DNA of 64,000 nt from JACMJL01 sp963791805. GTDB lineage: Bacteria; Bacillota; Clostridia; Clostridiales; Clostridiaceae. Within the stretch, counting starts at the first letter, position 1. Each line of letters starts with the position of its first letter. The DNA is taken from assembly GCA_963791805.1 (NCBI GenBank), contig CAWBTU010000003.1:1-64000 (forward strand), read 5' to 3'. Both the position numbers and the translations under genes were made by a program. Shown here piece after piece: positions 19,318-28,312 of the stretch. The notes beneath the pieces are model-generated. The model was not told the origin of the DNA. It ran no database searches and was given only the letters and a program-made list of their open reading frames with translations.

Positions 19318-19674
19318 TTACACCCATTCCAGCGCGCCTTTTTTCCAGACCCAGATGTAGCCGACGATCAGGATGACGAGGAAGATCAGGATCTCCAGCA
19401 GTCCGAACACGCCGAATGCTTTGAACCTCACGGCCCAGGGGAAAAGGAAAATTGTTTCCACATCGAAGACCACGAACAGAATCGCGATGATGTAATAGCG
19501 GACGGTGTAGCGTCCGCGGGCGCTGTCGATGGGGTCGATGCCGCACTCGTATGGCATCAGCTTGGTTTTGTTCGGATTTTCCGGGCGGACCAGCTTGGCC
19601 AGCAGCAACGTGATCGGGAGCAGCGTGCCGACGATAGCGATGAAGATAAAGATGGGGACGTAGTTTTGCGGCAT
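19318..19674 (-). CDS. nuoA: NADH-quinone oxidoreductase subunit A
   Basis: NuoA is a three-helix membrane subunit at the junction of the arms of complex I. The 118-residue protein carries YECGIDPIDSARGRYTVRYY and FDVETIFLFPWAV, both family hallmarks, including the loop cysteine. It is the first gene of the nuo operon, starting at ATG 19674. Upstream lies a 200-base gap where the operon promoter should be. Confidence 0.96.
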   Translation of the reverse strand: MPQNYVPIFIFIAIVGTLLPITLLLAKLVRPENPNKTKLMPYECGIDPIDSARGRYTVRYYIIAILFVVFDVETIFLFPWAVRFKAFGVFGLLEILIFLVILIVGYIWVWKKGALEWV

Positions 19675-19745
19675 AGCGTGGCTCAGTTCAGCAGGTCATC
19701 GTAGCGCAGAGCATCGGCGACTTCAAGCTCCCGGCGTCAATGTGG

Positions 19746-19767
19746 GGACAGCCGCCCTCGGCTGTCC
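19746..19767. terminator. Hairpin between hydroxylase gene and nuoA
   Basis: A 9-bp stem (ggacagccg / cggctgtcc) with loop ccct lies between the end of the hydroxylase gene (19874) and nuoA. The same ggacagcc palindrome occurs near 8,920. It may terminate the upstream minus-strand gene or be a dispersed palindrome. Confidence 0.45.
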
Positions 19768-19873
19768 GTCGAGCGAAGCTCGACTTTCTTAATACGGGTC
19801 CCGGGTTCTCGGACCCGGACAAGCCGAGCAATACTCGGCCGCACCCTTCTGTCTTCCCACGTTCTGAACGATC

Positions 19874-21432
19874 TCAGGCGAAGCCATTCCGCGTCAGCGG
19901 CAGTTCCCGAACTCGTTTCCCCGTGGCCGCGTAGATCGCGTTGCACAACGCCGGAGCAAACGGGGGGACGCCAGGCTCTCCCACGCCCGCCGGCGGAGCG
20001 GTACTCTCGACAATCTGCACGTCAACATGAAGGGGAGCGTCATTCATCCGTGCCACGGGGTAATCGTGGTAATTGGATTGGTCAATCGCGCCATTCGTCG
20101 CGGTGATTTCTCCCGTTCGCGCGAGGCTGGTGCCGAACACGGCCGCGCCTTGGAATTGCGAACGCAGCATGTCAGGGTTGGCTACGATGCCCGCATCGAC
20201 AGCCGTGTAGACGTTCGGAATGCGCACGCTGCCCGAATTGTCGACTTCGACCTCGACCACCGTTGCGACATAGGTAAGGAAGCTGCGGTGCACCGCAATG
20301 CCCATGCCCCATCCGTTGCCGGGTTTCTTTTTGCCCCAGTTCGCTTTTGCCGCGGCCAGCTCGGCGACGTGCCGCAGGCGTCCGGTCTCGTACGGATATT
20401 TCTGCACCAGCTCCGGAGGCCCTACCGTCCCCGCCTCGATGGCGCGGTTCGAGCCGATCAGCGCGATCAAGTAGTCGTAGGGATCGCGGTTGGCCGCGTA
20501 GGCCAGTTCGTTCACGAACGACTGCACACCGAATGCGTGATAAATGTTCGCGACCGAGCGCAACCAGCCAATACGCACGTGAGCGACCGCCTGTCCATTC
20601 TCGCTGCGGAAGTTCGGCAGATCGAAAGGAAGCACGTTCCATCCCATGCCCATTTCGCCGGCCCCGCCGTAAACCTCGTTCTGGTTGAATGTCGATCCGA
20701 TCGGCGGAAACACCGACCGCTGCAGCCACGCCTTCGGTTTGCCCGAGTCGTCGAGCGCGGCTTTCAAATACATCGCGGCGACCGAGTGGTAGTAGTCGAA
20801 CTTGATGTCGTCTTCGCGGCTCCAGACAACTTTGACGGGCTTGCCGGTTTTTTTCGAGAGAACGGCCGCTTCGACGGCGTAGTCGGGCTTGGATTTGCGG
20901 CCGAAGCCTCCGCCCAGGAACGTTACATGGCAGACGATATCTTCTTTCTTCAGGCCCAGAGCATGCGCGACTTGCTCCCGCACTCCGACCGGATTCTGCG
21001 TAGGCGACCAGACGGTCACCTTGTCGCCTTGTACATCGGCGACAGCAACAGGCGGCTCCATGGAGGCGTGCGCCAGGTGCGGGGCGTAATATTCAGCTTC
21101 GATGATTTTGCCGCCCTTGGCGAATTCCGCGTCCGGATCGCCAGTCGTGTGCACGACTTTCCCGGGCTTGCGCGCGGTCTCCTGCAACTGCTTCTTAAAT
21201 TCAGTCGACGTATAGGAGGCGTTGGCGCCGTTGTCCCAATCGATTTTGAGTTTGTCGCGGCCTTTGAAGGCCGACCACGTATTGTCGGCAATGACGGCGA
21301 CTCCGCCCAGCGGTTGAAACGCATGTGGAGGAGTGAACGGATCGATGGGGACCGTCTTTTTCACGCCCTTCACTTTCAGCGTCGCGGAATCGTCCACCGA
21401 CTTAACTTTCCCGCCGAGAACCGGCGGGTGGT
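19874..21432 (-). CDS. Molybdopterin-binding hydroxylase large subunit (isoquinoline 1-oxidoreductase beta-like), 5' truncated at junction
   Basis: About 518 C-terminal residues of a xanthine dehydrogenase-family Mo subunit are present. The frame holds HPPVLGGKVKSVDDSATLKV, AEYYAPHLAHASMEPPVAVA, FGRKSKPDYAVEAAVLSK and, near the end, GVGEPGVPPFAPALCNAIYA with the catalytic glutamate. These identify the membrane-anchored aldehyde or isoquinoline oxidoreductase type that hydroxylates substrates with a molybdenum cofactor and passes electrons to a small Fe-S subunit. Full-length members are about 730 residues, so roughly the first 200 are missing. The frame continues upstream into an unrelated clostridial GNAT sequence, which marks a chimeric join and not a real start. 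Confidence 0.88.
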
Positions 21433-21438
21433 CAATTT
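21427..21438. other. Chimeric junction, acidobacterial to clostridial sequence
   Basis: Within one open frame the protein changes from a GNAT C-terminus (LYKKAGFYQID) to the interior of a Mo hydroxylase (HPPVLGGKV). On the DNA, ccggcgggtgg is the end of GC-rich sequence and tcaatttgataaaag is the start of AT-rich sequence. No insertion sequence, integrase, att site or target duplication is visible. Confidence 0.9.
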
Positions 21439-21841
21439 GATAAAAGCCCGCTTTCTTATATAATGCAATGGCTTTCTCAGATTTTTTCAAAGTATCTAAC
21501 CTTAATACCTTGAAACCATTACTTCGAGCATATTGTATTCCAAAATATAATAATAGTTTACCATATCCATTGCCTTGTTCTTCTGGCAAAACATATAATC
21601 TTTTTACCTCTCCAATTTTATTTTCTTCATCTAACATTTTAAGCGCATTAGTACCAATTATTTTACCATCAGCTTTTAATATCCAAAACCCACCACCTTT
21701 TTTTGATAGGTCGCCTTCTATATTTATTAAATCATTATGTCTACCATTAGGTTCATATTTAAATCCTCTTGTACTAATAACAATTTCAAAAAATTCTTGA
21801 ATATTAGTGTAATCCTCAGAAGAATAGCTGATACATTCCAT
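21433..21841 (-). CDS. GNAT-family N-acetyltransferase, nearly complete, 3' end lost at junction
   Basis: GNAT enzymes move the acetyl group of acetyl-CoA to an amine. About 136 residues are present from ATG 21841, which has gagg seven bases upstream. The acetyl-CoA loop is clear (VLPEEQGNGYGKLLL, the R/QxxGxG/A type), followed by the last helix-strand unit (SEKAIALYKKAGFYQID). Families of this kind usually end 10-20 residues later, so only the extreme C-terminus is lost to the chimeric join. Codon use is AT-rich like the genes to its right. The substrate is unknown. Confidence 0.85.
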
Positions 21842-21870
21842 TCTAATACCTCACTAAATAAACTATTTTC

Positions 21871-22278
21871 TTAAATTTCAGCGTTATCTCTCATTTCAAT
21901 TTCAGTGCCTTCTGGAGCTTTAATTTTAAGCAAATAACTATTTTCAACCTTATATATTTCTTCTCCGTTTTTAACTTTAAAATTAGTATAGCCTAATCCT
22001 TTAATTCTTTCATATTCTTCTTTAACATCATCTACTAAGAAACATATATGAACTATCCCCTCATTTGAGGAGCTCCATTTACTTAATTTTTCATCTTTTT
22101 TATTAGTTTGTAGTTCTATCATAAATGTATCTAGCTTTAACCATGTATTATAGTCTCTAGTATGAAAATCAGGAGTTTCTTTTACTAATTCAAATCCCAA
22201 GATTTTAGTGTAAAACTCTAAAGACTCCTTATATGTTTCTGTTTGAATACATATGTGATGTATAATTCTATTATTCAT
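21871..22278 (-). CDS. VOC (glyoxalase/bleomycin resistance) superfamily protein
   Basis: From ATG 22278 the protein is 135 residues and begins MNNRIIHHICIQTETYKESL, with the first metal-ligand histidine position, and later holds DTFMIELQTN and IVHICFLVDDVKEEYERIKG then IKAPEGTEIEMRD, the second half of the beta-alpha-beta-beta-beta fold with a terminal glutamate ligand. This is the glyoxalase I-like form of the VOC fold. A ggagg lies six bases before the chosen start; the open frame upstream runs through a repeat and is rejected. The substrate is not evident. Confidence 0.85.
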   Translation of the reverse strand: MNNRIIHHICIQTETYKESLEFYTKILGFELVKETPDFHTRDYNTWLKLDTFMIELQTNKKDEKLSKWSSSNEGIVHICFLVDDVKEEYERIKGLGYTNFKVKNGEEIYKVENSYLLKIKAPEGTEIEMRDNAEI

Positions 22279-22315
22279 TATTAAGCCTCCAAATGCTATT
22301 TTTCTAATTAACCAG

Positions 22316-22475
22316 CTTAGCCTTTCTTGGTACAGTGAACTTATTCTTAACATCAAATATTAGGCTGTTACCATACTCGGATTCAATTCATCAATAATAA
22401 AATAGTTGAAGTTAGTCTTTCTTGGTATAGTGAATTTTCTCTTAACATAAAATATTAGGCTGTTACCATACTCGT
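22316..22475. repeat. Two imperfect direct copies of a 64-bp sequence
   Basis: Copy 1 (about 22316-22379) and copy 2 (about 22411-22474) share ctttcttggta, agtgaa, cttaaca and the perfectly conserved end aatattaggctgttaccata followed by ctcg. The copies are about 95 bases apart and lie upstream of the VOC gene. The most conserved part is the 25-base end. They are not transposon ends and encode no visible protein. Confidence 0.75.
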
Positions 22476-22523
22476 TCTTCTATATTTAAATAATTGCTTG
22501 TACATATATTAATAAAACATAAC

Positions 22524-23042
22524 TTATTTTCCTGTATTGTCTTTCACAATAGCATTTAATCGTTCTATTTCATTTTTGTTTTTAAAGATCCTATATGGTA
22601 TTATTATAGCTTCATTTCTTGAAATAAATATGTAAATACCATTTCTGCTTTTTTCAACTTTAACAACCTCTGACCATGTTAATTTTGCATCTCCCATTTC
22701 TGATTTAGAAAATATTCCAGTGTTATCAATTGTATATTTTTGAACATGCCTTAATAAGTCATCTGCTCTAAATACCTTCTTAGATTTAAAAATAATGCTA
22801 ATAAAATACACAAAAATAAATATAACTGATACGCCTAAGCTAATAGCTACGCATGTTGCTATTTTCGAATTTGTGTCACTTATATCAACTATATTTCCAA
22901 AAAATAAAATAGAGAAAAGCAACACAAAATAAATTAGTGCGACTTTCAGAACTTTTATTCTGTTAACATAAAGATTATAGTTTCTATAATCTTTCATTTC
23001 TAGAATTAAGGAAAATTTCAATTTTTCATTTTCATTTTTCAA
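22524..23042 (-). CDS. YcxB-like membrane protein
   Basis: This 172-residue protein has two membrane helices in its first half (about residues 32-52 and 63-87), then a C-terminal soluble domain with LTWSEVVKVEKSRNGIYIFI and RNEAIIIPYRIF. That pattern fits the YcxB-like C-terminal domain, whose function is unknown. It is AT-rich like its neighbours and stands alone. Start at ATG 23042 is the first in frame; no strong ribosome-binding site was checked as decisive. Confidence 0.65.
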   Translation of the reverse strand: MKNENEKLKFSLILEMKDYRNYNLYVNRIKVLKVALIYFVLLFSILFFGNIVDISDTNSKIATCVAISLGVSVIFIFVYFISIIFKSKKVFRADDLLRHVQKYTIDNTGIFSKSEMGDAKLTWSEVVKVEKSRNGIYIFISRNEAIIIPYRIFKNKNEIERLNAIVKDNTGK

Positions 23043-23139
23043 TATTATTCATCCTTTCGCCTCAGCTTAACTGATACTAAATATAAAATAAGGTTCGAAT
23101 CCCTTCTGTTTCGTTTACATGTTAGTATTTTATTTCTAT

Positions 23140-24270
23140 TCAGTTTGTCTTCTTACTATTCTTTGCCTCATACATTAATTTGTCCACATGATTAATATAT
23201 TCATCCGCCTTCAGTTTAATATTATAATCATAAAGATCATAACCATAGCTATATTCTAATTCATATGGGCTATTAGAATTAATGTTGAAAATATCCAATT
23301 CATCAGAAATTTTGCTCATTACATATTCTACTTGGCTATTTGACTCAACATTTAGAAATAGAACAAATTCATCTCCGCCATAACGAGTAATAGAATCTTC
23401 TCCTTTAAGCACATAGTTTACGACTTTAACAAAATTTATTAAAGCTTTATCGCCTTCGCTATGTCCATAAGTATCATTAATTATCTTGAAGTTATCTAAA
23501 TCAATAAAAACAATAGAAAAACTTTTCTCATTATTTCCTTCTATTCTATCATTTAAGTATGTATGCAATTTTTCGCGACACCAAGCCCCAGTAAGACTAT
23601 CTACTTGCATCATTTGTTGTTGAAGATAAAGAAACAAAATGATAATTGTATATGCAGCACAACTCCAAGCTAGTAATATTCCATAAAAAAGTGCCTGAAT
23701 TATACCTGCAATAATAGGAACTGCTCCTAATAAAAGTAGCGACAAAAACTCTACTTTTTTTAGTTTTTTTCTATTCCAATAAACATTTATGATATTACAA
23801 ACAACATAAAAATAAGTTGCACTTAAAGGGATTAAAAACAGAGTTCCACGTTCATAAACATTATCATTAGTAATATAAAATGTAGCTTTTGTAATTGGGC
23901 TACTTAATATTAAGATAATACTTATCACTAAAGGTAAGCTAAAAATCCTATTCCTTTTTAAATTCACTTCTTTCTCATTGTTTATCCATATATCTACAAA
24001 AATATACCATAAATACGTAAATAATGGGCCTAATATGAATAGTATTGTATGCAGTACTACCGTAATTGGTATCAACCACAAATAAGGCTGCTTATTTATT
24101 ATACAGGTTATAGTTTCTATACTAAGCTGCCCAGTGTTTACTAAAAATAAACCAATAAAGAATCTATTCTTTATATCTTTTCTATCAAGTCGATTTACTA
24201 TGTTCAATAAAAATATGATTGATACAATAATTGCTACTACATTATTATCAATTCTCAACGCTAAATTCAT
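23140..24270 (-). CDS. Membrane-bound diguanylate cyclase (GGDEF)
   Basis: The N-terminal half carries about six or seven membrane helices of a sensor-like region with no extracytoplasmic loop of note. The C-terminal GGDEF domain (about residues 210-375) has DLDNFKIINDTYGHSEGDKA and RYGGDEFVLF, with the catalytic motif intact, so synthesis of cyclic di-GMP from GTP is expected. The inhibitory RxxD site five residues before is degenerate (KGED). ATG 24270 (MNLALRI) has ggag six bases upstream and is preferred over the longer 24291 start. The signal sensed is unknown. Confidence 0.88.
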   Translation of the reverse strand: MNLALRIDNNVVAIIVSIIFLLNIVNRLDRKDIKNRFFIGLFLVNTGQLSIETITCIINKQPYLWLIPITVVLHTILFILGPLFTYLWYIFVDIWINNEKEVNLKRNRIFSLPLVISIILILSSPITKATFYITNDNVYERGTLFLIPLSATYFYVVCNIINVYWNRKKLKKVEFLSLLLLGAVPIIAGIIQALFYGILLAWSCAAYTIIILFLYLQQQMMQVDSLTGAWCREKLHTYLNDRIEGNNEKSFSIVFIDLDNFKIINDTYGHSEGDKALINFVKVVNYVLKGEDSITRYGGDEFVLFLNVESNSQVEYVMSKISDELDIFNINSNSPYELEYSYGYDLYDYNIKLKADEYINHVDKLMYEAKNSKKTN

Positions 24271-24522
24271 TATTATTCTCCATCCCAGCAAATTTATGTC
24301 TTATTATCTATTTTAACACAAATTATTAAATGGTTCTCTAACTTATTTAATACTAATTTAAGCATTTTATTGTTTTAAGCATTTCGTCCTTTCTCCTATG
24401 TTATTACCTAATAATTTAATTACGATTTCTATGTTTACAACAACAAATGCTAATAAAAGACTATAAAAGTAATTGAAGACAGATCTATTTGTTTAAGATC
24501 CATCCTCTAGGTTATTAGTAAT

Positions 24523-24720
24523 TTACTGTTTTGCATTTTCATTTGTTTGTCTCATATACTCAACAATAAGTTCATCTAAGCACTGGCTTACAACTAGTTT
24601 TTCATTATCTCCCCGCGTTTCATTAGATCTACAACATAATTCATTTAGAACATCTCTTAAATCATTAATGCATTCTTCAAGTTTGATTGCTTTTAAATCT
24701 CTAACTATCATTATTTCCAT
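24523..24720 (-). CDS. Spo0E-family small phosphatase-like protein
   Basis: Spo0E-like proteins remove phosphate from Spo0A and delay sporulation. This 65-residue protein has two predicted helices: LEECINDLRDVLNELC and, after a short loop, KLVVSQCLDELIVEYMRQ. The family core SQxLDxLI is present as SQCLDELI. It lies just downstream of a diguanylate cyclase gene in the same direction (gap about 41 bases), and may be cotranscribed with it. It is longer at the N-terminus than the shortest family members. Confidence 0.75.
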   Translation of the reverse strand: MEIMIVRDLKAIKLEECINDLRDVLNELCCRSNETRGDNEKLVVSQCLDELIVEYMRQTNENAKQ

Positions 24721-24761
24721 ACAATCACTCCTTAAAATAGTCTAATGGCTTATTTAATTTT

Positions 24762-25649
24762 CTATACGCTAGCTATACTTTTATTTCTTCCGCTCTCTTT
24801 TGCTGCATATAAATTTTTATCAACCCGAGCTATTAGTTCATCTAAACTTAAATTCTGGTCTTTAATTCCGTATACCCCAAAACTGGATGTAATATGAATG
24901 CTTGTACCTTCATAACAAAAAACAGTTTCTTCAACTAACTTTCTTATTTTCTCTGCAACTATGAAGGCGTCTTGGCAGTCCGTATTTGTTAAGACTATTA
25001 AAAACTCCTCTCCTCCATACCTCCCTAACCAATCCATATTTGACCTAATTGATTTTGTCATAAGATCAGCGAATTGAATTAATATTTTGTCCCCCATCAA
25101 ATGTCCATAAGTATCATTAACATTTTTAAATAAATCAATGTCTGCCATAATTATTGACAATGGTTTGCCTTCATTTATGCTCTTATTTATTTCAACAGGA
25201 AGTCTTTCATTAATATATCTTCTATTAAAAATTCCTGTTAAACCATCTTTAATTGCTTTTTCACTCATTTCCTTGATTAATTCTTCGATATTGGTGCTTT
25301 TATTATTTTTATTATCAACAACTATGCCTTTTGTGGTTATATCTTTTAGCATTTCAATAATATATACACTATCATTGAAGTCTATTGGTGTAGCCGTCAT
25401 TAAATATGTTTTTCCTTCATCATGTTGAATTTTTACGAAGGTATCATTATTTAAATAAGCTCTCATAGAAATGCAGTTGTCACAAGATATCCTCTTTCTC
25501 CAAAAATCAAAACAAGTACCTTCTATTTCTTCTTGGCTATCTTCGTTAATGATTATTGTTTTCTTGTTTACTGGATCTACAATTCTTATAGTATCATATA
25601 AATTTTTAAATATAGATAATCTTTCTTTTACATGTTCCATTAAGTTCAT
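24762..25649 (-). CDS. Soluble diguanylate cyclase with N-terminal sensory domain
   Basis: The 295-residue protein has an N-terminal domain of about 110 residues with two cysteines (ISCDNCISMRAYLN) and a beta-rich segment ending KTYLMTATPIDFND, resembling a PAS-like fold. The GGDEF domain follows, with DIDLFKNVNDTYGHLMGDKI and RYGGEEFLIV. The catalytic GGEEF motif is intact and no canonical RxxD inhibitory site is seen in the right place. No membrane helix is present, so it is cytoplasmic. The CxxC pair may bind a metal or sense redox state; that is inference. Confidence 0.87.
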   Translation of the reverse strand: MNLMEHVKERLSIFKNLYDTIRIVDPVNKKTIIINEDSQEEIEGTCFDFWRKRISCDNCISMRAYLNNDTFVKIQHDEGKTYLMTATPIDFNDSVYIIEMLKDITTKGIVVDNKNNKSTNIEELIKEMSEKAIKDGLTGIFNRRYINERLPVEINKSINEGKPLSIIMADIDLFKNVNDTYGHLMGDKILIQFADLMTKSIRSNMDWLGRYGGEEFLIVLTNTDCQDAFIVAEKIRKLVEETVFCYEGTSIHITSSFGVYGIKDQNLSLDELIARVDKNLYAAKESGRNKSIASV

Positions 25650-25845
25650 TAATGATTTCCACCTTTTTAATGATTCACTTTAATTAATTACATCTAAAAG
25701 CAAAAAAATGCTGATTATCTATACATTTACATGTCACTTAATTAAATTGTATAACTTAGATTATAGCAGGTAAACAGATAAAATGCTACATATTTACATG
25801 AATTGTAAAAATTTTTAATGCTACTAATTAAATTTTTGTACAAAG

Positions 25846-25883
25846 AAAGGTTAAGAAATATGTTTACCATATCTCTTAACCTT
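25846..25883 (-). terminator. Terminator after glpF
   Basis: The transcript forms a 15-bp stem (aaggttaagagatat / atatttcttaacctt) with one wobble, followed by tcttt. It lies 19 bases beyond the glpF stop and closes the glycerol operon. Confidence 0.75.
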
Positions 25884-25901
25884 GAATTTTATACTATAGT
25901 G

Positions 25902-26606
25902 TTAAAACCATATATTATATGCAAATCCAGCAACTAAAGCACCACATATTGGAGCCACTACTGGAATCCATGCATACCACCAATTTGAACCTTGTTTATC
26001 TTTGATTGGAAGTATAGCATGAGCTATTCTTGGTCCTAAGTCTCTTGCAGGGTTAATTGCGTAACCAGTAGGTCCACCTAAAGTTAACCCTATTACTAAG
26101 ATTATACCAGCTACAGCAAAGCCTCCTAAGCCAGGCGCCATATTTGTTTGCCCAATACCTAAAATTGCAAAAACTAATACAAAGGTACCTATAAACTCTG
26201 AAATAAAATTAAATGGAGTATTCTTTATTGCTGGTGCAGTACAAAATACTGCTCTCTTTGCATCTGCATCGTCAGTAGCATCAAAATGAGGTTTGTAATG
26301 TAAATAAACTAAAATTGCTCCAACAATCGCTCCACCCAGCTGACAAGCTATATATCCAGCTACTTTCTTTGACGCAAACCCTTGAGTTACTGCCAAAGAT
26401 ATTGTCAAGGCTGGATTAAATTGTGCACCTGATGTTGGTCCAAAAATGAAAGCTGGTATTGCAACTGCAAATGCCCAACCAAATGCTATTACAATTAATC
26501 CTCCATTATGACCTCCAGTTTTGTTAAGTACTACATTTGCAACTACTCCATCACCAAGTAGAATTAATAGTGCAGTACCTAGAAATTCGGCTAAATAAAT
26601 TGACAT
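25902..26606 (-). CDS. glpF: Glycerol uptake facilitator, aquaglyceroporin
   Basis: MIP-family channel for glycerol. The 234-residue protein has six membrane helices and both NPA boxes: GAQFNPALTIS (NPA at 64-66) and GYAINPARDLGPR (NPA at 185-187, arginine 188). The aspartate after the second NPA-R marks the glycerol-conducting subgroup. It is the last gene of a glycerol operon, downstream of glpK and glpA-type genes. Start at ATG 26606 with gggagga nearby upstream. Confidence 0.93.
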   Translation of the reverse strand: MSIYLAEFLGTALLILLGDGVVANVVLNKTGGHNGGLIVIAFGWAFAVAIPAFIFGPTSGAQFNPALTISLAVTQGFASKKVAGYIACQLGGAIVGAILVYLHYKPHFDATDDADAKRAVFCTAPAIKNTPFNFISEFIGTFVLVFAILGIGQTNMAPGLGGFAVAGIILVIGLTLGGPTGYAINPARDLGPRIAHAILPIKDKQGSNWWYAWIPVVAPICGALVAGFAYNIWF

Positions 26607-26727
26607 AAAACATCCTCCCTTAAAATAACTTTTGTTTTTTTAATATTTTAATATTTTAATATTAGTCTTTTGGTTTTTCTTAACGTTATCTTGTGCATTC
26701 TTTAAAATATAATACAACAAATTTAGA

Positions 26728-28182
26728 TTATTCTGCCCAGTTCTTGATCTTTTAACAGCTTCATGCCACCCATCTAAAAGCTGTTTGCTCTTCTTTCATT
26801 AGACATATTTGGCTTAAAAGTCTTCGATATAGCCCAGTTCTTCCTAATCTTCTTTGATCTTTCCAATATCCAACAGCAAGTCCAGCAAAATATGCAGCAC
26901 CAAGTGCTGTCGTTTCAATAACCTTAGGTCTGTCAACCTTTACATTCAAAATATCAGATTGAAACTGCATTAAAAAATTATTTGCACAAGCTCCTCCATC
27001 AACTTTTAAAGCCTTAAGTTCTATTCCAGAATCCTCTTCCATGGCTTTCAGGACATCATAAGTCTGATATGCAATTGATTCAAGTGCAGCTCTTATTAAA
27101 TGTTCTTTCTTCGTTCCTCTTGTTAGTCCAACTATAGTTCCTCTTGCATATGGATCCCAGTATGGTGCACCAAGTCCTACAAATGCAGGTACAAGATATA
27201 CACCATTTGTATCTTCAACTTTATCTGCATATTCTTCTGACTGCAGGTGAAGTTTTAATCATTCTCATTTCATCCCTGAGCCATTGAATTGCAGCTCCTG
27301 CAACAAATATACTTCCTTCAAGAGCATATTCAACTTTTCCGTTTATGCCCCACGCTATAGTTGTAAGAAGTCCATTCTTTGATTCTACTGCTTTTTCTCC
27401 AGTATTCATCAGAAGGAAGCATCCTGTTCCGTATGTATTTTTTGCTGTGCCTGCATCAAAACAGGTTTGACCAAACAATGCTGCCTGCTGATCTCCTGCA
27501 ACTCCTGCAATTGGAATCTCACCGCCAAAGACAGATTCTCGTATCTTCCGTAAACACAACTCGAGGGTTTAACTTCTGGAAGCATTGACTTTGGTATTTC
27601 AAGAGTTTTAAAATTTCATCATCCCATTTCAGCTCATGTATGTTAAAGAGCATGGTTCTTGAAGCATTTGAATAGTCTGTTACATGCACTTTTCCTTTTG
27701 TAAGGTTCCATATAAGCCATGTATCTACGTTTCCAAAATAACAGATTGCCCTTTTTCAGCTTCTTCTCTTGCATGAGGCAACATTATCAAGTATCCATTT
27801 TATCTTTGTACCTGAAAAATAAGCATCTAAGATAAGTCCTGTTTTCTTCTTTAATTAAATCAGTAACGCCCTGTGCTTTCAGTTCATCACAGATATGGGC
27901 AGTCCTTCTGCACTGCCACACAATAGCATTATAAATAGGTTTTCCTGTCCTTTTGTCCCATACTATTGTTGTTTCTCTTTGATTAGTTATTCCAATAGCA
28001 GCAATATCTTTACTTGTAACATTTATTTTTGCCATAGCTTCTACTGCAACTCCAAATTGTGTTGACCATATTTCCATCGGATCATGTTCCACCCAGCCAT
28101 TTTGGGAGAATATCTGCCTGAATTCCTTCTGCACCATGCTTACTATCTTGCCTTTACTATCAAACAAAATACATCTTGAACT
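26728..28182 (-). pseudogene. glpK: Glycerol kinase, broken by many frameshifts and lacking its N-terminus
   Basis: Glycerol kinase phosphorylates glycerol with ATP. The intact blocks read SSRCILFDSKGKIV, GWVEHDPMEIWSTQF, GITNQRETTIVWDKRTGKPI (about 28,182-27,790), then FGGEIPIAGVAGDQQAALFG and TYGTGCFLLMNTGE (27,560-27,220), then LKVDGGACANNFLMQFQSDI (27,040-26,800), and DGWHEAVKR before TAA 26728. Each block is in a different frame, so there are at least five indels. The first 12 or so residues, including the DQGTT phosphate-binding loop, cannot be found; unrelated sequence precedes SSRC. Either poor sequence quality or a decaying gene fits. Confidence 0.85.
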
Positions 28183-28312
28183 ATTTCTCTTCCAGTACAG
28201 TGTATCTTGTTACCTGGATTCCACTCTTGAATATACCTTCCAGTACTCCCATCATTTTTCACATAATCTCCACAGTTTTTCCAGCATTCTTTCCAAAGAT
28301 CAGGTTCTGGTT
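28183..28312. other. Unassigned segment between FAD oxidoreductase remnant and glpK remnant
   Basis: Similarity to the FAD oxidoreductase ends near 28,313 and glpK similarity begins near 28,182. The segment between has an open minus frame with EPDLWKECWKNCGDYVKNDG and YIQEWNPGNKIHCTG that I do not recognise. It does not match the DUF1667 gene often found here in clostridial glycerol operons. It may come from a deletion join. Confidence 0.35.

Noticed and set aside
19874..21841. GNAT-molybdopterin hydroxylase fusion protein
   Set aside because: The join falls between two unrelated genomes by composition; the GNAT half lacks only its last residues and the hydroxylase half lacks its N-terminus, as expected of a chimera.
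24292..24522. Riboswitch (for example cyclic di-GMP type) near the diguanylate cyclase genes
   Set aside because: No conserved riboswitch core could be recognised; only AT-rich sequence and a weak hairpin are present.
28183..28312. DUF1667 gene of the glycerol operon
   Set aside because: The expected cysteine pattern of that family is absent from all three minus frames here.
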